Source: Acephala macrosclerotiorum
Taxonomy: Eukaryota > Ascomycota > Leotiomycetes > Helotiales > Mollisiaceae
NCBI GenBank assembly: GCA_014904845.1
Contig: MU119328.1
Location: 62,001-126,000, forward strand
Length of the DNA: 64,000 nucleotides
Direction of reading: 5' to 3'
Part shown: in pieces, positions 37,901 to 47,722 of the stretch
Position numbering within the stretch: position 1 is the stretch's first letter
Layout of the letters: every line of letters begins with the position of its first letter
Position numbers and translations under genes: made by a program
Notes under the pieces: model-generated
Database searches by the model: none
Told to the model about the DNA's origin: nothing
The model's input: the letters and a program-made list of their open reading frames with translations, nothing else

Positions 37901-38413
37901 CTTCATGCCGTACATGCTGTGGCAAAATAGGATGATATCGTATTTTTCGTCGTTATCCCTCGTACCGGTACTGGTACCGCTCCCTATGTTGTCCTGCAGA
38001 ACGAATGGAATTCGATGGATGTTGGGCGGGTTTTCCAGACAAGGCAACGGGGACTCTGTTTTGAAGGTAGAGCAAAGCCATTCTTCCAGCCTTGTAGCAA
38101 ACAAGTCGTTATGCTCGAATGCAGTATATTTCCTAACCTTCCGTCTCAAACGGCCGGGAAGATATCCCAGTAGGCTCTTCGGGCCGGGTCCGATTTCTAG
38201 TGCCGAGATATTAATACGCGAGTTGAGGAGAGTGGCTAGCAGCTGAGATAGTTGAGGGATAATGAAGTCTTGGTACGTTATCCATCCTGAGCCCCGCACC
38301 AAAATATCGAAGCCGGCGCTGTATTGTGTGTCGGATAACGGCTGCTTTGGGGACGACGTCGTTGCCTTGGCTTTCTGCCTAAGGGCCTGCTTTAGGGAGT
38401 CGAGGGTGGCCAT
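34928..38413 (-). CDS. Four-domain fusion: methyltransferase / FAD oxidoreductase / P-loop kinase / phosphoribosyltransferase
   Basis: One uninterrupted frame of 1161 codons. Residues ~1-290: class I SAM methyltransferase fold with motif I LEIGPGP at 72-78. Residues ~310-760: berberine-bridge-type FAD oxidoreductase; GGGHSGH at 346-352 gives the histidine (349) that can bind FAD covalently, while the usual second anchor cysteine in the CPTVG position is lost (GARPSVG, 414-420); it ends with the LDPRNV motif. Residues ~768-915: animal-type phosphomevalonate-kinase-like kinase with Walker A GESCAGKD (775-782). Residues ~985-1161: adenine-phosphoribosyltransferase-like domain with PRPP loop VVVVDDVLSTGETL (1095-1108). 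An acidic Asp/Ser/Asn linker (916-932) separates the last two. All four have key motifs, so a multi-step enzyme on a nucleobase- or phosphate-bearing substrate is plausible. The product is unknown to me. Confidence 0.85.
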   Translation of the reverse strand: MATLDSLKQALRQKAKATTSSPKQPLSDTQYSAGFDILVRGSGWITYQDFIIPQLSQLLATLLNSRINISALEIGPGPKSLLGYLPGRLRRKVRKYTAFEHNDLFATRLEEWLCSTFKTESPLPCLENPPNIHRIPFVLQDNIGSGTSTGTRDNDEKYDIILFCHSMYGMKPKHKFIERALEMLVEWPQGGIVAVLHRDGALHLDGLVCHRTASFHTGVISVANNDEVLDCFAPFVAGFTMQDMDVDKAIRVDSRKVCRALGFREEAHPDHLLFSSPNVMVAFTQHATTLPELTAQVPLVKGDKTVKNREARLHRPASIIRPTEVQHVQQCVRWALKHGVGLAVVGGGHSGHCLWPNVVSVDMGAFDQVHILMAGENGGDSGSDSGSLVVAEAGCKTGDIVRKTMEADVTVPLGARPSVGAGLWLQGGIGHLARLHGLACDAIVGAVVVSVDSGQVLYVGCVPSQHRPAGAVRPENESDLLWAMKGAGTNFGIVVSVTFKSYAAPTYLTRNWVVPLSDNLEARLRLSDFDKLVARKLHRNCSADAYLYWDAGQLHLGVTMFESSTTKLTFATPTPTPVGAIWGLEHDFKAVDGVSLFETEMYVSGMHGGHGGGKTSSFKRCLFLKRIGEANVADRLVAAVETRPSPLCYLHLLQGGGAVSDVAADATAFGCRDWDFACVITGVWPRDQDGTEAARSAVRWVYNVAGNLLSLSSGAYGADLGPDPRDATLAAKAFGPNQPRLARLKHSLDPRNVLAYACPLPKTPMEQKLIILVTGESCAGKDYCADVWASVFIRCTHKSLTVRVASISDATKRAYAAATGADLSRLLWDRAYKEQHRPALTTFFQEQARQRPRLPEEHFLNVVYGAVDVDVLLITGMRDEAPVAAFSHLVPDSRLLEVHVQADKQTRRIRRGCHGSDGDGDDSKDSNNSRSNLTALDYRPSLIFDNNRTGNEAAKRFAEHYLLPFVHEDLQRLAHRVRQVPDFPRPGIEFRHVLGISQQPGGLALCTSLLQTHFSGDWAKVDAVACCEAGGFVYASALASRVDVPLVLIREAGKLPPPTVSIIKPSSHISSLASDNSKEKRIEMERDVVPRGASVVVVDDVLSTGETLCAVLQLLDEAGIGAEDVSIMVVAEFPVHRGRELLRQRGFGRINIQSLLIFGNA

Positions 38414-39694
38414 TTCAGTTCGGCATGGGTGTGTGAGTATCTCGCACTAGTAATAGCGACGATGGTTGATGTGGGCCGTATTGAGGTTAATAGCCGTATA
38501 TTGAAACGGATTGAAGATAATGAAGTAGCGAAAAGAGGGGTTGATTGCGAAAGATGAAGCCTTGGCGTAATAGCGCTATACCCAATCGGGATACGCTATA
38601 TATCGTATTATACGCCTTAGAAATTATTATTATTTTAATTAAATAAATATATTTTATTTGAAAATTTAATTTTAAAATATAATAATATTAAAAAATATAA
38701 TTAAATAAAAATTTTATTTGTTTATAAATATAATATATGTAATAATTTTAATAAATTAATTAATAAAATAAAATAATAAAATTTAATTAAATATGGAAAT
38801 ATTAATATTTATTATAATATTTATTTAATATTAAAACTATATACATTATCCAAGTTAATTATTAAGTAAAATATTATAATGTAATATTATAATAAATCAG
38901 TTTTGCAATAGTCGGATTACTTTGGATATGAAAAGGTACCCTCTTATAGACTCAGTAAGAATTAACATAGGCCCGACCTCACTTCTTATAAAACCCAGCA
39001 GTGCCACCAACGCAGCGCCGAACCATCTAGCCGTACTCCTCCCACTAGCTGTTACCAATCGTACGACTGCCTCCCTCGAAATGCATCCGAAACCGAACCA
39101 TTCGAGCCATATCCGGTTATAAGCACTCCTAGGCGAGGTGGTGAAGGCCTCTCACCTGTAAGAGACGGGTCGTACGAACAAAATACCCCATTCGTCCTCC
39201 GGAGCCCCATTCTCGATTTAATCCTCTAACCATGTGTGGTGTCTGTCGAGAATTTCGCTGAGGTAAGTGCGGACAGAAGTGGAAAGAACGTGAAGATGAG
39301 TGAAAGCGAGATAGCTTGGCCGAGCAAACCTTCCACAAGTCGACGACTGCTCAGCCGACACGACACAAATCGAGAACCGGGGTGGTGAATGTCACGACCA
39401 GGCGCCTGTTGAAGGCTATGCATTTAATCTAAACCAAACGACTATAATCGCCTACCTGAGTAGATGAACACCGCTACCAACGCCGTTCCAATAGCCACTA
39501 AACTACAGAATTGTCAACAATCAATTAAGTGAGGCTCGCAAGGTGAAGATTGAATTGATTGATAACCTATTCAGCTAAAATTTCCTACAAAAGTTTAGCC
39601 CAACCTTATTGGGCTAGCGTTTGTTTTCAACGAGCAGATTGATTTGATTGTTGCTAAACTAGCTCGTAGCTCATGATAGCACAAATGCGCAGTT
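38414..39694. other. Intergenic region with A+T island (38620-38910)
   Basis: 1.28 kb between the fusion gene and GTP cyclohydrolase I, both on the minus strand. The middle (38620-38910) is a RIP-like A+T island; the rest is of normal composition with no credible frame. A short hairpin, TAGCCCA...TGGGCTA, lies near 39597-39617. Confidence 0.45.
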
Positions 39695-40773
39695 TTACTT
39701 TCGGCTGATGAGGTTCAAAAATTCCTCCCTCGTTTTAGCAGTTGACCGCAAGCGGCCGAGCATGCAACTGGTGGTGGTAGTTGCTCCAGTCTTCTGCACC
39801 CCACGCATTACCATGCAGAGATGGCTGGACTCTACAACGACGGCGACGCCCTGCGGCTGCAGCATTTCGGAGAGGGCAAGGCCGACCTGCTTTGTGAGCC
39901 GTTCCTGGACTTGAAGTCGCCGCGAGAACATTTCGACTATCCTAGCGATCTTGGAGAGGCCAATTACTCGGCGGTTGGGGATGTATCCGATATGCATCTG
40001 GCGTTGTTAGCTTGCAATAGGCTAGGAACAAGGTCGCTAATCATACCTTCCCAGAGAACGGCACGAGGTGGTGCTCGCAAAGCGAAAAGAACTCAATGTC
40101 TTTCACGATTACCATCTCATCGTGGTCTTCGTGAAACACGGCGCCGTTCACGATGGCGCGCAGGTTCTCTTCGTAACCCTTTGTGAAGAAGAGCATGGCC
40201 TTCGCATAGCGCTCTGGGGTATCAAGCAGGCCCTCTCGGTCAGGGTCCTCGCCCACGCATTCCAGGATCGTCCTTACAGCGCCCGACAGCTTAGCCAGGC
40301 GTTCTTCCTTTTCCTTCTCGGTCGCCTCCTTCCTCTGGAGCGTTCCTCGACCTTGGATCTGTTAGTTAGCCTGTAGTCTCATGCTAGCAGATCTACCTAC
40401 TTGGCCAACTCAAATTATCAAAGTCGATCGTTGGGTGCTGGGTGTAGGGGCTCTGTGCACGGCTTGTAGCCAGCGGCGTCCTCGTAGGACCACCCTCGTC
40501 GTACCCTTCCACGTCGATCTCGCCGTGTGCCATCTGATGTCTTTCACGGCAGTTACTGCCATCCATATTCGCGCCTGTGGATGAATTCGGGAAGTATCCT
40601 TTCGGCTCATCGAAGTTCACGACTTGGCGGCCCCGATTTAAGTTCTGTATCTGCGCATACAGAGAGTCTCTCTCTTTCTTGTCGCGAGCCTCGGTGGATA
40701 CGCCGAGAGGCGATGGCCCGTCCGTCAGATGGGAGGGTATTGCGGGCTTCGGGCTGAAGGGCGGTGAGTCCAT
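39695..40773 (-). CDS. GTP cyclohydrolase I
   Basis: Three exons (40773-40401, 40351-40047, 39997-39695), introns of 49 and 49 bp, giving 326 residues. The first splice uses acceptor CCAAG at 40352; it is chosen because it alone restores the family sequence WPSRGT in frame. The N-terminal ~130 residues are a variable fungal extension; the catalytic domain follows with [27 protein letters not shown], the zinc cysteine and substrate histidines in [35 protein letters not shown] and the second zinc cysteine in [10 protein letters not shown]. The enzyme makes 7,8-dihydroneopterin triphosphate from GTP, first step to folate and biopterin. Complete and apparently functional. It may be the only housekeeping copy or a pathway-specific one; the window cannot tell. 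Confidence 0.93.
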
Positions 40774-41344
40774 GGCGCGGGGAGTTTTCGGACGGTAGGC
40801 GGCTTTGGGAGTATATGTATTAGTATTTGTTCAATGGCGACTAGAAATCAGAAAACGGCACGAATACTGGAGATCTGTAGCAGGCTGCACGCATACCTGT
40901 GCGCTTGCGATGACTAGCTTAAGTAATCCAGGGCAACTTTTACTGGTAAAGAAAATTGTAGTGCGGGGTTATTTGTATTTTGTGCCAGCCAGGATTGGTA
41001 ATCGCTTTGATTAGAAGTTTTAACCCGCGTAACGACTTTGTATAAATTTGCACGCTATAACGAATATAAATTTTATAATAATTAAATTATAGAAATAAAT
41101 ATTAAATATTTTAAATATTAAATATATAAAAAAAAATTTATTTTTTATAATTTGAATTTTAATATTATTTTATATATATATAAATAAATAAAAATTTAAA
41201 ATTTCTTAAAAAAAAATTTCTTAAAATTAATATAAAAATAAAATATATATATTTAAAAATATTTATTTATTTATAGCTCAAGCTAAATTAATAACAGCTC
41301 AAGTCCAGGGACGGAATAGAAAGTGTTATAAGAATATTCTTATA
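40774..41344. repeat. Intergenic region ending in an A+T-rich RIP-like island (41030-41290)
   Basis: The first ~250 bp should be the GTP cyclohydrolase promoter. From 41030 to 41290 the sequence is nearly pure A+T and reaches to within 60 bp of the 2EXR gene's stop codon. Confidence 0.45.
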
Positions 41345-42013
41345 TTAAACAATTTTATTTCGTAAAGGGATCAAATAAAAAAAATTGCGAATGTACAAAG
41401 CAGCATATTTTAGCTTTCCCAACGATGCTAACGCTTCTCTTTTCGCCATTTTCTCATTATATAGGCAGTAATATCTCGCGAAAAGGTGGATGAAGGAATC
41501 AAATACGATAATCGCATTTGGTGGGTATTTCAGGACTCCTCTGTAAATACTTGAGGATTTGGTGAATTTTTGCGGATATATAGCTCGTGATTCTTTGTTG
41601 GTTCTAGAGACTTTAATGTGCTTGATGTCATAGCTTATTGGGGACTTTGGCTCAGCATTTGTCTGTATTTCGAAGGAGAAATGCGGAATGCCTTCGACGA
41701 TGACTCCTGGGCCCATCAACAGGTTGCGCAACATGATTGGGTACATGAGCTGACCATTGTATCCGGATGGAAAAGCGAGCTTCCAGATAGTTATTCGGAG
41801 TCCCGCTGGTAGCTCTGAAAATTGGTGGAATCCAGGAGAAGTAGGACTTGGTTCGCCGTTTTGCTGAGTTGCACAGACTTGCTGGGTAGCAGAGATTGAG
41901 TTCTGAGGTGTGGTATTCGAAGTAGTCCACGGTTTCATTCTCCGCGAAGTCGAATTCGTTTTCTCGAGAAGCTTCTCGGACATGTCACCCTTCGTCGCGT
42001 TGGTTCTCGCCAT
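41345..42013 (-). CDS. 2EXR domain protein, possibly shortened
   Basis: A single frame of 222 codons. After a polar, low-complexity N-terminus of about 60 residues comes the 2EXR signature FHQFSELPAGLRITIWKLAF, followed by the typical hydrophobic strands and KVSRTNKESRAIYP. 2EXR proteins form a large ascomycete family with no known function. The C-terminus (YIRNFFYLIPLRNKIV) runs into an A+T island 50 bp downstream, so the original end may have been lost. Confidence 0.65.
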   Translation of the reverse strand: MARTNATKGDMSEKLLEKTNSTSRRMKPWTTSNTTPQNSISATQQVCATQQNGEPSPTSPGFHQFSELPAGLRITIWKLAFPSGYNGQLMYPIMLRNLLMGPGVIVEGIPHFSFEIQTNAEPKSPISYDIKHIKVSRTNKESRAIYPQKFTKSSSIYRGVLKYPPNAIIVFDSFIHLFARYYCLYNEKMAKREALASLGKLKYAALYIRNFFYLIPLRNKIV

Positions 42014-42719
42014 GTTGCAAGGTGATGCTGACCTGCGACTCTATTTGTTGATGAAAAGACTACAGCCGCCTTCGAATTAAAGGATTGTGTTTAAGTATAC
42101 AGACATGGAAGAGAAATGGAAGACTGTAGAAAGTAATGCAAGTACTACGTATAACATGCCCTAGGCCTTCTAGAGTACCAGAGATTGACAGAGGTATGAC
42201 GTTCTCGCCTCGAACGATGTCTAACCTGAATTGCTATCGCGTACATTGTAGTGCCAAAGATCTTTATCATATACCATCTTCATGCTCTCTGTTCTACTAA
42301 CAAGTCTTCATGGCTAGTGGTTCTCGCTACCCCTTTCTTTTGTAAAGCATCACCTGGTAGCTAACCGAAGCGTCTCAATCTCTTCAATTTTCCTGCCTTG
42401 TCTGGCCACTTGGCGCTCAAAGACTTTTGATGGTTGCACCTTTTTGGCAATGAAACTATGAGCAGGCTTCCATAATTGTATCAGTTGCATCGAACTTCCT
42501 CGATCGTCCGCTCGATGCCGCGAGATTGATACGTTGAAAAGTATCATGTTTTGAAATCATGCATGTATTCATTGTGTGAAGTGTCTATGTCTCGATACTC
42601 AGCGTCTTACCTGAGGGAACTAGGAGTAGTAGTCTGCTTAGAATGACCCGCAATCCAGCTAATTTGACCCCTCCAATTTGTAAAAAAAAATCTTTCGCCA
42701 ACTCAGATTGCCCCTCCAC
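42014..42719. other. No gene recognised
   Basis: About 700 bp between the 2EXR gene and the 3' end of the first GHKL ATPase gene; no credible frame. It should include the 2EXR promoter. Confidence 0.4.
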
Positions 42720-45700
42720 TTAGTCAAGCGAGATGACCTCTCCTTGTCTTGGACGCTTCGCCAGCGGAGTATCATCCTCGATCTCTTCCTTGATTCTGTC
42801 ACGCTTGCCACTTGTGTTAGTAGGATGTTGGTGGGCACCCATAGTCAATATGCCTTGCATCATGCTCAGGACTCCTTGAAGTGTGCCCACCATCAAGGTC
42901 CTCGTCGGCATAGTCAAGACGCCCTGGATCATGCTCGATACACCTTGGAGAGTGGCAGTCATTGAAACCTTGTCCTCTTGAGCATGATTGACTGCATCTT
43001 GGAGGGACTGGATATTTGCTTCAAGCTCGGAGATCTTGTTAGTGACTGACTCAGGGAGTTCGTTGACTTCTTGGACGGCATCTGAATGTTCTCGCGCTTG
43101 CGCGTTCTCGATTGAGACACAGCCACCCACAGCTTGAGGTCCCTCGGCAACCAGATCGTTGGCAAGAACCTCAAACTCTGACCTTTCAGCAATCAATTGC
43201 TGATTTTTGGCTCTCATGGACTCGAGGTCGCTGGTCGCCTCTGTCAGTTGCTTCTCGCTCTCAGAATAATTCTCCTGCATTTGCTCAACCTCGCCTCGTA
43301 AATCCTCAATGATGCTAGTGAGCTTCTGCTTCTGGGTGTCGATATCAGACTTGGCTTGGCGGAGCTCGAGGTCTTTAATTTCTAGCTGTTGTCGGGCGGA
43401 GTTGAGCCGCTCTTCCATGTCATCGAGACGCTGCGATGGTAAATGTGGACGTCGGTCCTGGGATTGATGATTTAGCACAATCGTACCGATCGCCTTTGTG
43501 TGCAGGCCCGCAGCTATATTGGAGGGCCCTTCAAATCGAGGACTGGCTAGAGATTGAGTGTTCGTATCATCAATGGGAGTCTGGGCATAACTTAGTTATC
43601 TGTGCACCCTAGACCCAAGGAAAGACTCACCTGTGATTGACCAGTTCCTGTGGACCTCATGTCAGACAGAGATGGAATTGCAGGGGACCCAGCTTCCTCC
43701 GAGTCATTGTCATCTTCTAAAACTGAATTATTAGGAGTGCTCTCTGATCGAGGTCGTTGGAAAGTCTCCGGCTCGTGGCCTGCAGAGCCAAGTGATGCAT
43801 CCGAATCTTGCGATCCATCTCTTTTTTTAATGAGCGACTTGGCAGGCTGGACTGACAGAGGAGGGACACCAAAGAATGCTCGATTATAGTCTCGGGCAAC
43901 CATGGGGAAATATCGCTCGGCAATGTCCAATTTCTGGAAAACACATCCACCATCTTTTTGTGAGGTGACCTTATAAGGACAACCGCACACTGCAGTCCCA
44001 ACTTCGCCTTCAGGGTCGGAGCTGCTTGCATTTGAGACAGTCAAGTCTCTTGCATCATCTATTTGACGCCAGTGATTTTTCCTCGTTGCTGGCATAGAGG
44101 AACTGAAGGAACAAAGGTGCGCACCACACAAGGAGAGAACATCTGCCCGCTTTTCAGAACATGTGCGTTCTCGATGCAGAGTCACGCGACATTTTAGCTC
44201 TATTTCATAGAGCTGCCACATCCAGTCCTCCTCAACAACGGTCCAGAAGACACTCAATTCTCCACCTCGGTTTCCCTCTAGCACAACGATAGTTCGGGGC
44301 ATTTGGCGTAAGCTTTCGGCAACCTCCAAACGCAGGGAGTCATAGCCTTCCGCGGCTTGGTTGGCTGGAAGCTGAGGACTTTTCTTGAATTCCGCCAGAA
44401 CCAACCCGTACAGCTTATAGATGATATGATCACATGAGAAGTCCTCAACTTTGATACCAATGCGCGACAACCAGCATGGTGCTTTGCGATGGCTTGTCTT
44501 AAAGTCAAGCCATTTGTCGTTGATGATGAGGTTATCGCCATCGAGAAGTAAATCCAGATCAGCAGCGGCTCCGCTCTTGAACACCAGATTGAGATGACTT
44601 GTTCTCTCGTCTAGTCCAAGCGCAGCACTCAATATTCTCTTGAACCCATTTGAGTACGAGTCCTCTTGAAGGTCGGAGATCGGGGCATTGGCGAGCAGGA
44701 AGTGGCGTTGCTCCTGTGGGGTCCGAACAAGATTGCATTTTCTGAAAGGCTCCCAGATACAGCTTGGAAGTGGTTTTGCGTGCTTCTTCAGATGTCGCTC
44801 AATGGAGGTAACATCCTAGTACAATTGTTAGTGATCTCGAAGCGCTATCCGCAGATATAGGGATCCTACCTGTTCATGAGTCTTCGTATGATAGAAGAAA
44901 GAGCTTCGCTGAGGGTCTTGGGTGCCTAGATAGTCCCACACTTTCTTAGTGATCGATGGCGTCAGCTTTTCATGAGCAAGATTGACATCTCCCCAATTCT
45001 TCTCATCGTCTTCAAGAAGCATCTTGACATATTGTTGCAAGACGCCCTTCTCTTCACGATCAATCGCCGCAGCCCAAATCTTCGCAAAAGCTGAAGCCTC
45101 TTCGTCGCTACTACACAGTCTTTCGCGATCACGATTGACCTCTCCACACAGGAGATTGTATCCGAATTTGAGTTTCTTGGGAGTAATTGAGTCGCCGAGG
45201 TATAAACCCTTGAGGTAAACTCTGTTGCTAAATTCAACTCCAAGAACCAGGTCACCGTACAGGGTAGTAATTGTGTTTGCCGGACGGTCTAGGGCAAAGG
45301 AGATTTTAATCCACTCTTGGAATGTGCCGAAGTCGATCTGTTTGCCATTTGAGTTGTAGACTTTGCCAATCTTCACAGACACATCTTCCCAGATGTTGCT
45401 CTTCAGCTCTCGAGGCTTTCCCCCTGCGATTCTCTTCGCATCGATCAACATGGCTTTAGTAAGCTTGTTGTCATTCATTGGTGTCAGATGACAATATAAA
45501 TGGCTCTTGTCACGGCCGCCGAACTGAAAGCTCCAATAGTACTTGGCGCTTTCGTAGCGAACCTGGAATCCTTTTCTCACCATGACAAGGGAAGCGACTT
45601 TGAATCCTTCTCCATGAGTTCCTGCGAGGTTGTCACCGTCTCGTTTGCTGCTGGCGCCAAGATCTAGGGCCTTGCGAGTCAATTGGGCTTTGAAGTTGGT

Positions 45701-46088
45701 CAACTCCAACATTCCTTTAGCCTTGGTGAATCGAATGAAGCCCAGAGCTTCCTCGGAGCCATTGTTATGTGCTGTTGCGATCCACTCCTTGTCTGTGTCT
45801 TTGATGGTGAGTGTAATCGTTCTAGGAGAGACCTTTTGAGACTGAACAATGCCATCCATCCTGAATTGATCAGAAGTTATCCCAAGATGGCGACGATAGA
45901 GAGGGTAAGAGAGAGACTTACCAATTCTGAAAGAATTCTCGAAAGGCATCGCGGGCGGTCCAAGTAGGAACATACTTTCGAGTCAAGCCGAGAGCCTGCC
46001 TGCCTTTCTTCAAAACATCCCGATCTTCATTGAGCTCTTGAGAGAGCTCGACTTCGGACTCCTCGTCTGCCAATTCGTAGTAATCCAT
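42720..46088 (-). CDS. MORC-like GHKL ATPase with coiled-coil tail (copy 1)
   Basis: Four exons (46088-45922, 45860-44870, 44815-43631, 43580-42720), introns of 61, 54 and 50 bp, giving 1067 residues. Residues ~40-150: GHKL ATP-binding fold with N-box EFFQNWMD (51-58), a degenerate G1 region (LELTNFKAQL) and lid LDLGASSKRD-GDNLAGTHGEGFK ending at 143. A transducer-like middle follows, then clustered cysteines (CRVTLHRERTC, later VCGCPYK), a Ser-rich linker and a long coiled coil. The tail carries IKEE, a basic KRPRQ and the final EVISLD. The order ATPase, cysteine cluster, coiled coil recalls MORC proteins, which act on chromatin. A stretch near 44080-44200 may be an unspliced in-frame intron, since copy 2 has an intron there. 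Confidence 0.75.
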
Positions 46089-46645
46089 GATTGATCTTGA
46101 TAGAAGGGCAGTCCGGGTTAGACTGTCGAAGGTGAAGGGAAAATGTTGTGGTTGTGCTTTGGAAAGCTGTTTGCCAGGGAGGCCTAGATATGGGTGAGAG
46201 CAACTTGAGGGCTAACTGTAGCATAGATCGAGACAATCTAACGCGTGCTATGTCACGCAAAGGGCCACTCTAAGTTTACTGTGGAAGTACTACGCTCATT
46301 CGGGGGGGAGAAGATGCAGCAATTCCTCGAGGAGGTGGGCGGAGGAAGCAAAGATCGAGTGGCGTGATGAGAAAGCCGTCGAGCTTGTTGCAGGTTGATG
46401 GAGACGAGGTCTAGACGAAGTTGAAGTTGAGGGGGCCTTGGCTGCGAGGAATGATTGCAGATTATTAGCAAACCGCAAGCTTGCACAACCTAATTGGAAT
46501 GTGCGAAGATGATGCCTGGTAAGAGTGTGCCTAAACAGGCTTGGTTGGGAGTTGTTGTCGGAATATTGGGTCGCAAGATTGAAGGAGACAGAATGCGTCT
46601 GAAGGAAGTGAAAGCTCGGTCCCTTGCTTTATTGAATAAGCTAAG
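46089..46645. other. Upstream region of GHKL copy 1
   Basis: About 550 bp holding the promoter of the ATPase gene and perhaps downstream exons of the small gene at 46646-46891. No firm feature. Confidence 0.35.
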
Positions 46646-46891
46646 CTACTCACAAGAGAGTTGAAAGCGATGTTCATTGATGATAGAGATCCAATCATCA
46701 TTGGCGGTATTGGACGAGACGGAAGCGTTAGGAGATGGGCAGTCCTTCTCCAAAGGTGATGGCTTGACTGACAGCGCGACCAATTCCTCAGCCTTGCTTG
46801 AATATTCTCGGCTTACTTCTGTAACGGATTGACTTTCTTTTGTCAAGACTATAACCTCAAAAAGCTCGGTTTCCTCAAACGTTCGCTTCAT
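46646..46891 (-). CDS. Small hypothetical protein, possibly first exon of a longer gene
   Basis: A frame of 81 codons, acidic and Ser-rich, starting MKRTFEETELFEV. The stop lies inside a perfect donor (GTGAGT, from 46653 downward), so the true protein may splice into sequence near 46480-46540, where candidate acceptors exist. No recognised domain. It lies directly upstream of the ATPase gene on the same strand. Confidence 0.4.
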   Translation of the reverse strand: MKRTFEETELFEVIVLTKESQSVTEVSREYSSKAEELVALSVKPSPLEKDCPSPNASVSSNTANDDWISIINEHRFQLSCE

Positions 46892-47722
46892 GGTCGGTTT
46901 CCCTTAACCGCCTACAAGATTGATTGCTCACGTACGAATTCCTAGCAGATGCGGACTGACTTGCCGACTCAGATTTAGATATGCCTCCTCACCCTTCTAG
47001 AAGCCCCCTTCTAGTCATCTTCTGTACGCCTTCATCGCCCAAATTATGCACTGGTCAGATGATCAGAGACAGGTGATTGTATAGAGAATCTCGCTAACAT
47101 AAAGGCTCTGGTCCACTGAGAGCCTATACGGGGTAATGTTATCGTCCTCGCATATTCAACGACCTACCTGAGGGTGCTAGCATTCATTCGTTCGGATTGA
47201 CCCGTTGAGCGTATCGAGAAATACGAGGGGAGGCTCGGTAAAGAATAGGGTGCGCATTTCCCCCACCCCCCAATGGGGCCCCATTTAGACGTGCACTCGG
47301 ACCAAGATCTAGTAGTATAAAGTCCAGATAAATTGTGCAGAATCGCACGAGGTTTGAAGAGCTGAATCCGAGCTTTTCAGCAAATTTACAGGTATTTGAA
47401 TCTGGCCGAGCCTCCGTGGGGGATTTTGTGGGGCCCCGCGCGCAGCCTCGTAAAGAAAGCTAAGGAGCACTGTGGAAATTAATTTCACTCATTTGCGAAT
47501 GGCGTTATTCGCCAACAAGCCATGTAGTGCAGCCCATCGCCCAATTCATGAGCGAGGCTGGATACGTATTTCTTTTGGGAAGCGCCTCATGACTCTCTTT
47601 GGGGGCGCGAAAGGCACGTGTGGTGTTGCGTCCAATTCATCGGATCGGTCATTTCATCAGCAATCACTCCAGCCTTAATATTCCAATCATTTTTCATTCT
47701 CGTTTGTTCAAACAGAGCCGCC
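46892..47722. other. Divergent intergenic region
   Basis: About 830 bp between the small minus-strand gene and the plus-strand CFEM gene. Contains a run of C (CCCCACCCCCC near 47260) but no gene. Confidence 0.4.

Noticed and set aside
37503..38246. 247-codon plus-strand frame inside the fusion gene
   Set aside because: Antisense shadow; the minus frame has clear methyltransferase and FAD motifs across the same bases.
39440..39640. Possible tRNA or structured RNA
   Set aside because: Only short hairpins, no cloverleaf or conserved B-box; I found no tRNA, rRNA or CRISPR array in the window.
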